From: an uncultured Bacilli bacterium
GTDB taxonomy: Bacteria > Bacillota_I > Bacilli_A > RF39 > UBA660
DNA: 63,614 nucleotides
Direction of reading: 5' to 3'
Assembly (NCBI GenBank): GCA_947589105.1
Contig: CANQBL010000005.1
Span: forward strand, 1 to 63,614
The notes under the pieces are model-generated. The model did not search any database and was not told where the DNA came from. It worked only from the letters and a program-made list of their open reading frames with translations. Each line of letters starts with the position of its first letter. Within the stretch, counting starts at the first letter, position 1. Made by a program: the position numbers and the translations under genes. Positions 36,832-45,910 of the stretch are shown piece by piece.

Positions 36832-37950
36832 ATGTATAAATTAGTTTTTTATAATGAAGATAGACTTTGTGCTAGACTTTATGAAGAAAGTGCGAAAAAT
36901 GTAGAAAAAGCAGATGAAAAAGAATTGTTGGACTTACTTGAAACATTAAATAAAAATATTCATAAAATTAAAAATATTTATTATAGTGGTGATGATTTAA
37001 ATTTTAGAATAAATAATCTTAATATTGTTTTAAGAAATAAGGATAATTTTTTAAATGATGAAAGATTTAATTTTATATTTAACAATATAAAAAATAAACG
37101 TTTCAAGTTAATAAAAAAAGTAATTAAAATTACTGCCATTATTTCATTAGCAGGAGCATTGACGGTGGTTGGTATGGTTAGTTTACATGCAAAAGAAAAT
37201 AAAATAATAGATAATTCAGTTGAAAAAACAAATCTTTCTTCAACATATAAACAAGAAAGTAGTACCGCGTTATATAATGATGAGATTAAAACGGAAGATA
37301 TAACATCTAGTACGTATGTAGATGAAGAAAAAGATAAAACCAAAGAAGATAGTTTCATATCTTATGGTTTAACTACAAAAAATTATCAAAAATTAAAATT
37401 CGTTAAAGAAAATTATGGAAATATTATAAAAAAATATTCCGATAAGTATAATTTAGATTATAATTTGATGTGTGCAATAGCAACTCAAGAAAGAGGAGTT
37501 CACTCTGATAGAGTTGATGAGGGCGGAGCAATTGGACTTATGCAGATTCAACTTAGTGTTTTGGATGGTAAAGAAATTGAAGTTTACAATTATGATATTA
37601 ATAAAATTGAAAAAATAAGTATAACCAAAGAAAAATTAAAAGATGTTAATTTCAACGTAATGGTAGGATGTGCTATATATCAAAATTGTCTTGAACAAAT
37701 GAAGGGTAACTTAATCGCAGCAACTCAAAGTTATAATATGGGGCCTTATGCTGTTAAAAAAATATTATTACAATATGCTTTAAGTACTAAAAAAACGTTG
37801 GATGAAGTATTAGAAAACCAAAATGATATTGGATGGTTATCTTATAGAAATGGTTATGCAGGAGATTCTAAATATGTAGAACATGTATTTAGATTTTATG
37901 AAAATAATAAAAACGTAAAATTAGAAGTAGAAAATAATATTAAAAAGTGA
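36832..37950 (+). CDS. membrane-anchored lytic transglycosylase (SLT domain)
   Basis: A 372-residue protein. Residues 1-90 are a charged, probably cytoplasmic region without recognised family. One membrane helix follows (about 98-118), then a Ser/Thr/Glu linker to 180 and a C-terminal SLT goose-lysozyme-like domain. The catalytic glutamate is E220 in IATQERGVH; GGAIGLMQIQ and AATQSYNMGP are family motifs. It cleaves peptidoglycan glycan strands outside the membrane. The ATG at 36832 follows AGGTGA. The cytoplasmic N-terminal extension is unusual and could link wall cleavage to a cytoplasmic signal; spore-cortex enzymes can look similar. Confidence 0.85.
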   Translation: MYKLVFYNEDRLCARLYEESAKNVEKADEKELLDLLETLNKNIHKIKNIYYSGDDLNFRINNLNIVLRNKDNFLNDERFNFIFNNIKNKRFKLIKKVIKITAIISLAGALTVVGMVSLHAKENKIIDNSVEKTNLSSTYKQESSTALYNDEIKTEDITSSTYVDEEKDKTKEDSFISYGLTTKNYQKLKFVKENYGNIIKKYSDKYNLDYNLMCAIATQERGVHSDRVDEGGAIGLMQIQLSVLDGKEIEVYNYDINKIEKISITKEKLKDVNFNVMVGCAIYQNCLEQMKGNLIAATQSYNMGPYAVKKILLQYALSTKKTLDEVLENQNDIGWLSYRNGYAGDSKYVEHVFRFYENNKNVKLEVENNIKK

Positions 37951-37984
37951 TAAAACAAGAAAATTATTATGTAAATAAATTATA

Positions 37985-38011
37985 TGAGAGTAAACTTATG
38001 TTTATTCTTTT
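37985..38011 (+). terminator. terminator after the transglycosylase gene
   Basis: GAGTAAAC and GTTTATTC (one G-U pair) form a stem with a 4-base loop followed by six T residues. Confidence 0.6.
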
Positions 38012-38061
38012 TTGTTGCATTTTTAATATTTTTGCATAAAAAAATATAGAAGGTGATTAAT

Positions 38062-39402
38062 ATGCGTATGTATATGAATTCAAAGTGTATAAAAAAAGGA
38101 GACTATTTTTTAGTAGATAAAAAAAATTATAATTACGTAAAAGAAGCAATTAGTAATGGAGCAAGTAAGATAATTACTGAATTAGATTCTACTTATGAAA
38201 TAGAAACTATAAAGGTTAAAAGTATAAAAGATTATTTATATAATGCCTATTTTGATAAGATAGGAAAGATGATTTATGTTGGTATAACCGGTACTAATGG
38301 AAAAACAACAACGTGTTATTTAATGCATCAAATGGCAAAAACTTTAAATATTAAAAGTGCGTATATAGGAACAATAGGTTTTTACTTAGAAGATAAAATA
38401 ATAAATTTAGATAATACTACTCCTAGTATGGATGTTTTATATAATATGCTTTTAGATGCTTATGAAAAAGGTGTTGAAATTATTTTTATGGAAGTATCTT
38501 CTCATGCATTAAAGCAAAAAAGAATTTATGGACTATTATTTGATGCAATTGCGGTTACTAATGTTACAAGGGATCACTTAGATTATCATAAAAGTATGAA
38601 AGATTATATAAACAGTAAGAAAAAATTAATAAATATGACAAGGAAAAAAAGAATATGTATTTTAAATTCTAATGATAAATATTATAAAAGATTTATAAAT
38701 AAGGAAAATAAAAATATTATTATTGGAAAAGATATAAAAATTAAAAAAATAGTTATGTTGCCTAACGAAACTAAAATTATTGTAAAAGATAAAAATAAGT
38801 ATACTTTTAAAACTAATTTAGTTGGGTTATTTAACGTTTATAATTTTTTGATGGCATATACGATAATGAAGAGCTTAGGGTATGATGCTGATTTAATTTT
38901 AAAAAATGCTAAAGAATTTATTGAACCACCGGGAAGAATGCAAAAGATTTGTTATAAGACGAACGTAATTTTTATAGACTATGCTCATACTCCTGATGCG
39001 GTTTTAAACGTATTAAAAACGGTAAAGAAAATAAAAAATAAAGGTATTATAACAATTATAGGTTGTGGCGGAAATAGAGATAAAACGAAAAGACCAATTA
39101 TGGGTAAAATAGCATGTAAGAATTCGTCTTATGTAATTTTTACAAATGATAATCCAAGGGATGAAAACGAAAAAGATATTATAAATGATATTCTAAAAGG
39201 AGCAAAAAGTAATTATGAGGTTATATATGATAGGCACGAAGCTATAAAAAAAGGTATTATGTTACTTGATGATAAAAAAATATTAATGATATTAGGAAAG
39301 GGACATGAAGATTATCAAATAATAGGTGATAAAAAATATGATTTTTCTGATTTAAAAGAAGCTTTAAAAATAATAAATATTGAGACAAAGCAAGATAATT
39401 GA
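38062..39402 (+). CDS. murE: UDP-N-acetylmuramoyl-tripeptide synthetase MurE
   Basis: Adds the third amino acid to the peptidoglycan precursor. ATP motif GITGTNGKTTT, substrate motif EVSSHALKQKRIYG, DYHKSMKDYINSKKKL with the lysine that is carbamylated in Mur ligases, and the C-terminal DNPRDE. The DNPR motif is the signature for meso-diaminopimelate rather than lysine. 446 residues, at the short end of the family owing to a brief N-terminal domain. Start ATG 38062 after AAGGTGATT; the GTG nine bases earlier is rejected. It stands alone rather than in a dcw cluster. Confidence 0.92.
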   Translation: MRMYMNSKCIKKGDYFLVDKKNYNYVKEAISNGASKIITELDSTYEIETIKVKSIKDYLYNAYFDKIGKMIYVGITGTNGKTTTCYLMHQMAKTLNIKSAYIGTIGFYLEDKIINLDNTTPSMDVLYNMLLDAYEKGVEIIFMEVSSHALKQKRIYGLLFDAIAVTNVTRDHLDYHKSMKDYINSKKKLINMTRKKRICILNSNDKYYKRFINKENKNIIIGKDIKIKKIVMLPNETKIIVKDKNKYTFKTNLVGLFNVYNFLMAYTIMKSLGYDADLILKNAKEFIEPPGRMQKICYKTNVIFIDYAHTPDAVLNVLKTVKKIKNKGIITIIGCGGNRDKTKRPIMGKIACKNSSYVIFTNDNPRDENEKDIINDILKGAKSNYEVIYDRHEAIKKGIMLLDDKKILMILGKGHEDYQIIGDKKYDFSDLKEALKIINIETKQDN

Positions 39403-39452
39403 TATAATGTTTATAGAATAAAATAAAGGGGATAAAGAAAGGTAGGTATTTT

Positions 39453-40355
39453 ATGTCTAAATGGGATAAAGAGTATTTAAAATTATGTAAAAAAATATTA
39501 GAAGAAGGAAAAGAAGTAGAAAATAGAACCGGAATAAATACCATAAAAATTCCTTCTTATCACTTTCATTTTGATATGCAAGAAGAATTTCCAGTTCTTA
39601 CAACCAAACAATTATTTTTTAGACAAGCTATTCTTGAGATGTTATGGATTTATCAAGTGCAAAGTAATGATGTAAGATGGCTTAAACAAAGAAACATACA
39701 CATATGGGATGAATGGGAAATTGATGAAAACGGAATATGGAAGGCAACCCAAAAAGTTCCAAGTGAAGATGGAGGTTTAAAAACCGTTTTGATTGAAAAA
39801 GATTTTGGAAAAAATTACGCTCATACCATTGGTACTGCATACGGATATATAGTAAAAAAATTTGGTTTAATAGATAGACTAATAGATACGATAAAAAATA
39901 ATCCAAATGATAGAAGAATGGTAATGAGTTTGTGGCAAGATGATTATCTAAAAACAGCCGTGTTACCATCTTGTGTATGGTCAAGTGAGTGGGATGTAAC
40001 GGATGGCAAATTAAATGCTTTAGTTCATCAAAGAAGTTGTGATGTTCCGCTTGGATTACCATTTAACGTAACTCAGTATGCAACACTTCTTAACATGCTT
40101 GCTTTAACAAATGACTTAAAACCGGGTACGCTTGATTGGAGTATTAAAGATGCTCATATATATGTTAATCAAGTAGATGGTATTAAAGAACAATTAAGAA
40201 GAATGGATGAATTAGGTGATTATCCAGCTCCAGATTTATGGATAAATAAAGATGTTAAGAATTTTTATGATTATGATAATTCAAAAGATTGTAAAGATGT
40301 AAAAATATTAAATTATAAGCACCACGGAAAAATTAATTTTCCAATTGCTAAATAG
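39453..40355 (+). CDS. thyA: thymidylate synthase ThyA
   Basis: Makes dTMP from dUMP with methylene-tetrahydrofolate. It has NRTGINTIKIP, ILEMLWIYQVQSNDVRWL, DRRMVMSLWQ, the active-site cysteine in VLPSCVW, and HQRSCDVPLGLPFNVTQYA. 300 residues. GAAAGGTAGG lies upstream. The next gene encodes dihydrofolate reductase, which recycles the dihydrofolate formed; stop and start are 7 bases apart. Confidence 0.97.
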   Translation: MSKWDKEYLKLCKKILEEGKEVENRTGINTIKIPSYHFHFDMQEEFPVLTTKQLFFRQAILEMLWIYQVQSNDVRWLKQRNIHIWDEWEIDENGIWKATQKVPSEDGGLKTVLIEKDFGKNYAHTIGTAYGYIVKKFGLIDRLIDTIKNNPNDRRMVMSLWQDDYLKTAVLPSCVWSSEWDVTDGKLNALVHQRSCDVPLGLPFNVTQYATLLNMLALTNDLKPGTLDWSIKDAHIYVNQVDGIKEQLRRMDELGDYPAPDLWINKDVKNFYDYDNSKDCKDVKILNYKHHGKINFPIAK

Positions 40356-40362
40356 GCATAAT

Positions 40363-40854
40363 ATGAATAAGTTAATTATAATTGCGGCAATAGGAAAAAA
40401 TAATGAATTAGGGCGTGGCAATGATTTGATTTGGCATATAAAAGAAGATTTAAAATTTTTTAAAAGTGTAACCATGAATCATCATATATTAATGGGTAAA
40501 AACACGTTTTTATCATTGCCCAAACTACTTTTAGGAAGAACTCATATAGTTTTAACAACAAAAGATGAAAATACTTTTCCTAAAGAAGTTATTTGCATTC
40601 ATTCGTTAGATGAATTTAATCTTTTAAAAAAACAAATTGATGATGATATATACGTAATAGGTGGTGCATATGTTTATAAAGAAATGATCAATTACGCAGA
40701 TTATATGCTGTTAACTTTAATTGATGAAGAGTGTTTGGATGCAGATGTTTATTTTCCAAAATTTAAGGATGAATTATATGAAAAAGAGGTAATAGCATCA
40801 TATAATGATGTTACCCCTAAATATAAAAGAATGTTATATGAAAGAAAAAAATGA
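40363..40854 (+). CDS. folA: dihydrofolate reductase
   Basis: Reduces dihydrofolate to tetrahydrofolate. It shows NELGRGNDLIWHIKEDLKFFK (folate site with the acidic residue in KEDLK), MGKNTFLSLP, RTHIVLTT and YVIGGAYVYKEM. 163 residues, normal. ATG 40363 lies just after the thyA stop; an in-frame TTG 18 bases upstream is inside thyA and has no support. The ribosome binding site is weak, so coupling to thyA translation is likely. Ends at a hairpin. Confidence 0.95.
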   Translation: MNKLIIIAAIGKNNELGRGNDLIWHIKEDLKFFKSVTMNHHILMGKNTFLSLPKLLLGRTHIVLTTKDENTFPKEVICIHSLDEFNLLKKQIDDDIYVIGGAYVYKEMINYADYMLLTLIDEECLDADVYFPKFKDELYEKEVIASYNDVTPKYKRMLYERKK

Positions 40855-40877
40855 CAGATATTAATCTGTTATTTTTA
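40855..40877 (+). terminator. thyA-folA terminator
   Basis: ACAGAT and ATCTGT around a 4-base loop, followed by a T-rich tract. Confidence 0.55.
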
Positions 40878-40885
40878 ATAAAAGC

Positions 40886-40914
40886 TTGAAAAAAAAATTA
40901 TGATAATATATAAT
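40886..40914 (+). promoter_or_regulatory. promoter of the P-loop protein gene
   Basis: TTGAAA at 40886-40891 and TATAAT at 40909-40914 with a 17-base spacer. Confidence 0.65.
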
Positions 40915-40945
40915 ATCTTTAATTTTAGGGAGGGTTTTTATAAAA

Positions 40946-42052
40946 ATGGCTAAAACAGAAAAAGAGGTATACCAAGAAGTATTAGATTATATTAACGCAA
41001 AAAAACATAACAGAGTAAGCACGCTTGCAATGATAAAAAAAGATTTAAGAACGCCAAAAATAATTAATTTAATTTTTTCAAGACCAGATATATTTAAATT
41101 AGATCTTGAATTCCCGTTTATACCGGAAAATTGTATGGATGAAGAGTTTGCTAAGAGGTTATTATTAGGTAATCCAAAAAGAATAAACTTTATTAATGAA
41201 AAAAAAGAATATTTGATTAAAGATGAGTATTTAACATATCCAGTTTTATTAGCTTTTTATTTATCAAAATATATATATGAATATAAATCTCGTATAGAAT
41301 GGGGTCGTTATTCGGAGAAAATTTATTGTAAAAGAGATATTTGGATGTTTGAAAAAAAACTTACTAGTGATGCTAATAAATTAGTAAATGAGATTGTATA
41401 TAAAAACAATGAAGATATTTATAGTTTAGATGTAAATAAAACTTTATGTTATTTAAATAAGTATTTATCTACGATAGAAATTCCAAAATTTAAAGATGAC
41501 GAATATGAGCGTTATAAAAGGAAGTATTCGTATGCTAAATTTGAATTGGAAAAACCACTATTAATTCTTGTAAATGGAATGCCAGATTCTGGTAAATCAA
41601 AAATAGCTGAAGAGTTAAGTTATGTTATAGGTGGGTTTCATATTGATACAGATACAATTATAAAAAGACCTAATCTTAATAATATTGTAAACGAATATTG
41701 CAATGTAATTATATTATCAGATCCATATGCTTTTCAATTTTTTAGTGAAAGGGAAATGGAAGATTTTCAAGTTATTAACATTATAGTAAAACCAATTTCT
41801 ATAGAAAAACTTCATAGAAACTCAAAATATTTAACAGGTTTAGATTTAGATATACATAAGAAAAACGAACTGGATAAATTTATGAACACATATGACCATC
41901 TAGAAAACCCAATAATAGTTATAAATGATTATGAAAGTATAGATGAAAAAATTGATATTATTGTAGATAAATTAAAAGATAGGTTATTGTTAGAATTAGT
42001 AGATAATGGATCTTCAAAAAAGTTTGTAAGAAAAAGCAAAAAAGACCAGTAA
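40946..42052 (+). CDS. P-loop protein with unknown N-terminal domain
   Basis: A 368-residue cytoplasmic protein. Residues 1-200 are helical and charged with no recognised family. Residues 205-345 hold a P-loop kinase-like domain: ILVNGMPDSGKSKIAEEL (Walker A, K217) then FHIDTDTIIKRP, where DTD is placed like the acid of zeta-toxin or nucleotide kinases, and an NIIVKP beta strand. No lid Arg cluster is obvious. GGGAGGG lies upstream. It converges on the Clp-like gene across a shared terminator. The substrate is unknown. Confidence 0.75.
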   Translation: MAKTEKEVYQEVLDYINAKKHNRVSTLAMIKKDLRTPKIINLIFSRPDIFKLDLEFPFIPENCMDEEFAKRLLLGNPKRINFINEKKEYLIKDEYLTYPVLLAFYLSKYIYEYKSRIEWGRYSEKIYCKRDIWMFEKKLTSDANKLVNEIVYKNNEDIYSLDVNKTLCYLNKYLSTIEIPKFKDDEYERYKRKYSYAKFELEKPLLILVNGMPDSGKSKIAEELSYVIGGFHIDTDTIIKRPNLNNIVNEYCNVIILSDPYAFQFFSEREMEDFQVINIIVKPISIEKLHRNSKYLTGLDLDIHKKNELDKFMNTYDHLENPIIVINDYESIDEKIDIIVDKLKDRLLLELVDNGSSKKFVRKSKKDQ

Positions 42053-42061
42053 TGGTCTTTT
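42039..42061. terminator. shared bidirectional terminator
   Basis: AAAAGACCA and TGGTCTTTT around loop GTAA, with A/T runs on both sides, between the converging P-loop and Clp-like genes. Confidence 0.75.
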
Positions 42062-43064
42062 AATAATCGTTTAAATCAACGTTTTCTTTTTCTAAAAAAT
42101 CTTTAAATTGTACTTTAAATTTTTCAGCTTCTTTTTTTACAACGTCAGAGTAAACACTTTGACAGTTCATTATAGCTTTATATATATGCTTAAACGTTAA
42201 GTATTCACTATTATCAAATTTAGCATAACTAAATGCTTTTGATAAAAGAGCTAAAGAATTATCTGGATATCTTGAACCTAATTCATAAACTCTTTTATAT
42301 TCACTAGTCATATCAACGATAAATTTCATTATGTTTTCTATAACAAAACTTGAGTATGCTAGTTTAACTCCGGTTTTTTTCTCTATTCTAGGGTAAGATC
42401 CCATAAGTATTTTAACGGTTGTTTTAGCATCTGGTTCTTCAACATCAATTTTTTCAAAACGTCTTAAGAAGGCTTTATCTCTTATTAAATATTGGTTATA
42501 TTCATCAAGAGTTGTTGCACCAATTACTTTTATATCTCCTCTTGATAAAGCAGGTTTCATAGCATTAAGAAAGTCAATACCACTATTTCTTGATTCAATA
42601 ACTAACGTATGTATTTCATCAATGAATAAAATTGTGTTAGTTGCTTTTTCAACTTCTTTTAACAAAACGTTTATTCTAAGTTCTTCAACGCCTTCATCAG
42701 TAACATATTTACCAAGTAATTGAGATGTATTAACTTTTATTATGTCATAGCCTTTAATTGCGTTTGGTACAGTGCCATTTTGAATTTTATATGCTATTCC
42801 TTCAACAATAGCAGTTTTACCAATACCAGCTTTTCCAACTAATATAGCAGACTTATCTGGAGTTAATATGGTAAGAATAGTCTTTTCAATTTCGTTATCT
42901 CTTGCAATGGCTGGGTTAGTTATGTATTTTTTAGTGCTTAAATTTTCTCCATATTCTTCCAAAACACTTTTTTTATTATGAATGCTATCGACACCTTTTG
43001 TTTTGCTATTATCATCTTCAAAACCAAGTGTTTCATCATCTATAATGTCATACATTTCATTCAT
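42060..43064 (-). CDS. single-module Clp-like AAA+ ATPase
   Basis: A 334-residue protein equal to one D1-type AAA+ module of ClpA/B/C. Walker A VGKAGIGKTAIVEG and pore-loop-like LGKYVTDEG follow a 70-residue acidic N-terminus. Next come Walker B ILFIDEIHTL, sensor 1 VIGATTLDEYNQY and arginine finger RRFEKIDVEEP. The second AAA module and the N-terminal Clp_N repeats are missing, so this is not a full ClpB or ClpC. No IGF/ClpP loop is visible. ATG 43064 follows GAAGGTATT; an upstream in-frame GTG at 43082 overlaps the site. Possible roles are as an adaptor-like unfoldase or remodeller; partner unknown. Confidence 0.85.
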   Translation of the reverse strand: MNEMYDIIDDETLGFEDDNSKTKGVDSIHNKKSVLEEYGENLSTKKYITNPAIARDNEIEKTILTILTPDKSAILVGKAGIGKTAIVEGIAYKIQNGTVPNAIKGYDIIKVNTSQLLGKYVTDEGVEELRINVLLKEVEKATNTILFIDEIHTLVIESRNSGIDFLNAMKPALSRGDIKVIGATTLDEYNQYLIRDKAFLRRFEKIDVEEPDAKTTVKILMGSYPRIEKKTGVKLAYSSFVIENIMKFIVDMTSEYKRVYELGSRYPDNSLALLSKAFSYAKFDNSEYLTFKHIYKAIMNCQSVYSDVVKKEAEKFKVQFKDFLEKENVDLNDY

Positions 43065-43137
43065 TTTAATACCTTCTTTCACATTCTTCTTATATTATAC
43101 CAAAAATATATATTTTTTAGTAAATAAATAACGTTAG

Positions 43138-43166
43138 TTTACTATTTTAAAAATTATTGTTATACT
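43138..43166 (+). promoter_or_regulatory. rsmE promoter
   Basis: TTTACT at 43138-43143 and TATACT at 43161-43166, 17-base spacer. Confidence 0.6.
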
Positions 43167-43188
43167 AAAAAAGAAAAAGAGGTATATT

Positions 43189-43893
43189 ATGCAACAATAT
43201 TTTGCTAAAAATAAAAATTTAGAATTAGATCAAGGAGATTACCATCATATAAAGAATGTAATGAGAATGAAAAAAGGGGATAAAATAAAAGTGGTATTTG
43301 AAGATTATTTATATGATTGTGAATTGACTAACGTTTTTGATAAACCAACATTTAAAATCATTTCTAAAAAAAACATTACAAATAATAAACGTCAAGTTTC
43401 TATTGCGTTTTCTCTTATTAAAGAACAAAAATTAAATTATTTACTTCAAAAAGCAACAGAAATAGGTGTTGATACGTTTATACCTATTGTAACAGAAAGA
43501 TCTGTTGTTAAAATAGAAGAAAAAAAAGAAGTTTTAAAATTAGATAGATGGAAAAAAATATGTAAAGAAGCAGCAGAACAATCTTTTAGGGGAAACGTAC
43601 CAAAAATAAATAGTGTAATTAATATAAAAGATTTAGTAGAAAAAGACTATGATTTAAAATTATTTTGTTCTTTGAATAAAAATACAGAAAATATTAAAAA
43701 AGTGCTTCAAAAAAATAATAAGTGTGTTAAAATATTACTAGTTGTTGGTCCTGAGGGTGGTTTTTCTCAAAAGGAAGAAGAGTTTTTACTAAAACATGAT
43801 TTTAAAAGTGTTTCTTTAGGAAGTAACGTTTTAAGATCAGAAACGGCCCCAGTTGTGGCTTTATCAATGATAAATTATGAATTTATGAGGTGA
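43189..43893 (+). CDS. rsmE: 16S rRNA (uracil1498-N3)-methyltransferase RsmE
   Basis: A SPOUT-family methyltransferase acting on U1498 of 16S rRNA. It has a PUA-like N-terminus (DYHHIKNVMRMKKGDKIKV), LLQKATEIGVDTFIPI, and the knot region VGPEGGFSQKEEEF with LGSNVLRSETAPVVAL. 234 residues. The rsmE-mtaB proximity is the same as in Bacillus, where they follow dnaJ-prmA; here prmA is absent and 12.5 kb of other genes separate them from dnaJ. Confidence 0.95.
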   Translation: MQQYFAKNKNLELDQGDYHHIKNVMRMKKGDKIKVVFEDYLYDCELTNVFDKPTFKIISKKNITNNKRQVSIAFSLIKEQKLNYLLQKATEIGVDTFIPIVTERSVVKIEEKKEVLKLDRWKKICKEAAEQSFRGNVPKINSVINIKDLVEKDYDLKLFCSLNKNTENIKKVLQKNNKCVKILLVVGPEGGFSQKEEEFLLKHDFKSVSLGSNVLRSETAPVVALSMINYEFMR

Positions 43894-43898
43894 GTAGT

Positions 43899-44495
43899 AT
43901 GAAAAAGTTGTTTGCAGCAGCGTCTTATTCTTTTAATGATTTTTATAATAATTTAAATACGCAGGGGCAAATGATTTTTTCTATTATCATGTTTTTAATT
44001 GCAGTTTTATGCATTTTACTATTAATTACGTACGTAGTAGAAGGCATACAAACTAAGGCAAAATTAAAAAAATTAAAAGAAAATGTGACTACTAAACCAG
44101 TTGAATTAATAAAAAAGGAAAATGAAAATAAGGAACCTATTTATAACAACGAAAAAACGGAAATAGAAGATATTGCAAGTGCTATATCTGATGCTTTAAA
44201 AGAAGAGTCCATAATATCTCTTACGAATTTTGAAGAAGACCAAGAAAGAACTGCCATAATATCAATTGATGAATTATATGAAAAGGCTAAGGAATTAGAA
44301 TTAATAGATGATGAAGAAAATACTGGTGTTAATTATTTAGAAAAATATAATCTTGAACCTGCTGAGGTTGAAAATATTAGTCCTAAAAGTAATGATAAAA
44401 AAGTTGAAGGCGAGGTAAAGGCTTTTAGGGTATCACAAGTAATTTCTCCGATATATGGAATTAAAAAGGAAGTAATTGAAGGCGATAATAAGTAA
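43899..44495 (+). CDS. membrane protein with acidic cytoplasmic tail
   Basis: A 198-residue protein with one membrane helix near the N-terminus (about residues 28-50) and a long Glu/Lys-rich tail (IEDIASAISDALKEE, YGIKKEVIEG at the end). Start 43899 has GAGGTG 5 bases upstream; the GTG at 43890 overlaps the rsmE stop. Not recognised. It is tightly placed after rsmE, and a hairpin (44498-44513) separates it from mtaB. Confidence 0.75.
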   Translation: MKKLFAAASYSFNDFYNNLNTQGQMIFSIIMFLIAVLCILLLITYVVEGIQTKAKLKKLKENVTTKPVELIKKENENKEPIYNNEKTEIEDIASAISDALKEESIISLTNFEEDQERTAIISIDELYEKAKELELIDDEENTGVNYLEKYNLEPAEVENISPKSNDKKVEGEVKAFRVSQVISPIYGIKKEVIEGDNK

Positions 44496-44497
44496 GG

Positions 44498-44517
44498 ACT
44501 TAATCTTAAGTCTTTTA
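44498..44517 (+). terminator. hairpin before mtaB
   Basis: GACTTAA and TTAAGTC with a 2-base centre, followed by TTTTATTTTT. It probably ends or attenuates the rsmE transcript just before the mtaB ribosome binding site. Confidence 0.55.
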
Positions 44518-44534
44518 TTTTTGGAGGTTGTAAA

Positions 44535-45830
44535 ATGAAGGTTGCAGTTTATACTTTAGGTTGTAAGGTTAATACTTATGAAAGTGAATATGCGTTAAAA
44601 GAATTTGTAAAAAGAGGATATGAAGTAACTGATTTTTCTGATGATACTGCCGATGTCTATTTAATAAATACTTGTACAGTTACTAATACTAGTGATCAAA
44701 AATCAAGGAAAATGATAAGGCAAGCAAGAAAGAAAAATAAAAATGCCGTAGTAGCGGCCATGGGTTGTTTTACGCAGATAAGACGAAATAATGATTCAAT
44801 TATGGATTATGTAGACGTATTAATTGGAAACGAAAATAAAAGCAAAATTGTTGATATAATTGAAGATTTTATAAAAAACAAAAAGAAAATAATAAATATT
44901 AATGATGTTATGAGTAAAGAATTTGAAGATATGCAAATAACAAATTTTAAAACGAGAACAAGGGCTCTTGTAAAAATACAAGATGGTTGTGAAAACTTTT
45001 GTTCATATTGTATTATTCCATACGCAAGGGGAAAAGTAAGAAGTAAACAGCCAAAAAAAGCAATTGAAGAAGTTAAAGATTTAGTTTCAAATGGGTATAA
45101 AGAAATAGTTTTAACAGGTATTCATACAGGACATTATGGGGCAGATTTACAAGATTATGATTTTAGTGATCTATTAGTAGAATTAGAAAAAATAAAAGGT
45201 TTAAAAAGAATAAGAATATCATCAATAGAAATTACTGAATTAAATGATAAATTTTTAGAAGTATTAAAAAATTCAAATAAAATTGTTAATCACTTACATA
45301 TTCCTTTACAATCAGGAACTGATAAAATACTAAAACTAATGAACAGAAAATATGATACTAAATACTATATTAATAAAATTAATAAAATAAGAAAAATAAG
45401 ACCAGATATTGCTATTACAACTGATGTTATAGTTGGTTTTCCAAACGAAACTGAAGCATTATTTAACGATACTATAAATTTTGTTAAGAAAGTTTCTTTT
45501 GCAGGAGGTCATGTATTTCCTTTTTCTAAAAGAAACGGAACTTTAGCAGCTAAAATGGATGGGCAATTAACCAAAGAAGAAAAACATAAAAGATCAAAAC
45601 AATTAATACAAGTATTTAATTCTTTAGAAGAAAATTATTATAAAAAACACATTAACGAAATTGTATGTGTTATACCAGAAGTATATGATGAGGGTTACTT
45701 AACTGGTCATACTGATAATTACCTAAAAGTAAAATTTAAAGGTTGTAAGAATCTATTAGGTCAAGAAGTAAATGTAAAAATATTAGAATATGAAGATAAA
45801 ATATTAAAAGGAGCATTAATAAGTAAATAA
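44535..45830 (+). CDS. mtaB: tRNA t6A37 methylthiotransferase MtaB
   Basis: Radical SAM methylthiotransferase converting t6A to ms2t6A at position 37. Its N-terminal UPF0004 domain has three cluster cysteines (TLGCKVNTYES, LINTCTVTN, AAMGCF). The radical SAM motif is CENFCSYCIIPYARG, followed by LTGIHTGHYG, HIPLQSGTDKILKLMNRKY and the C-terminal TRAM domain. The GCKVN rather than GCQMN start places it in MtaB, not MiaB. 431 residues. GGAGGT upstream. Confidence 0.95.
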   Translation: MKVAVYTLGCKVNTYESEYALKEFVKRGYEVTDFSDDTADVYLINTCTVTNTSDQKSRKMIRQARKKNKNAVVAAMGCFTQIRRNNDSIMDYVDVLIGNENKSKIVDIIEDFIKNKKKIININDVMSKEFEDMQITNFKTRTRALVKIQDGCENFCSYCIIPYARGKVRSKQPKKAIEEVKDLVSNGYKEIVLTGIHTGHYGADLQDYDFSDLLVELEKIKGLKRIRISSIEITELNDKFLEVLKNSNKIVNHLHIPLQSGTDKILKLMNRKYDTKYYINKINKIRKIRPDIAITTDVIVGFPNETEALFNDTINFVKKVSFAGGHVFPFSKRNGTLAAKMDGQLTKEEKHKRSKQLIQVFNSLEENYYKKHINEIVCVIPEVYDEGYLTGHTDNYLKVKFKGCKNLLGQEVNVKILEYEDKILKGALISK

Positions 45831-45866
45831 TTATTAATGTTTTTTTCTACAATATTTTTAAAAAAA

Positions 45867-45910
45867 GTTCATATAATAACAACAAATAAGAAAGGTGTTA
45901 TTATATGAAC
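45867..45910 (+). promoter_or_regulatory. 14-bp perfect inverted repeat over promoter and start codon
   Basis: GTTCATATAATAAC (45867-45880) and GTTATTATATGAAC (45897-45910) are perfect complements with a 16-base loop. The left arm holds a TATAAT; the loop holds the AAGG of the ribosome binding site, whose GTG enters the right arm, which also holds the ATG. It could be an operator dyad or an RNA hairpin that hides the start. Confidence 0.75.

Noticed and set aside
39682-40062. 126-residue minus-strand frame inside thyA
   Set aside because: It is a shadow of the strongly conserved thyA coding region, with no start signal.
42060-43064. Calling the AAA protein clpB or clpC
   Set aside because: It has only one AAA module and no Clp N-domain; full Clp proteins are more than twice as long.
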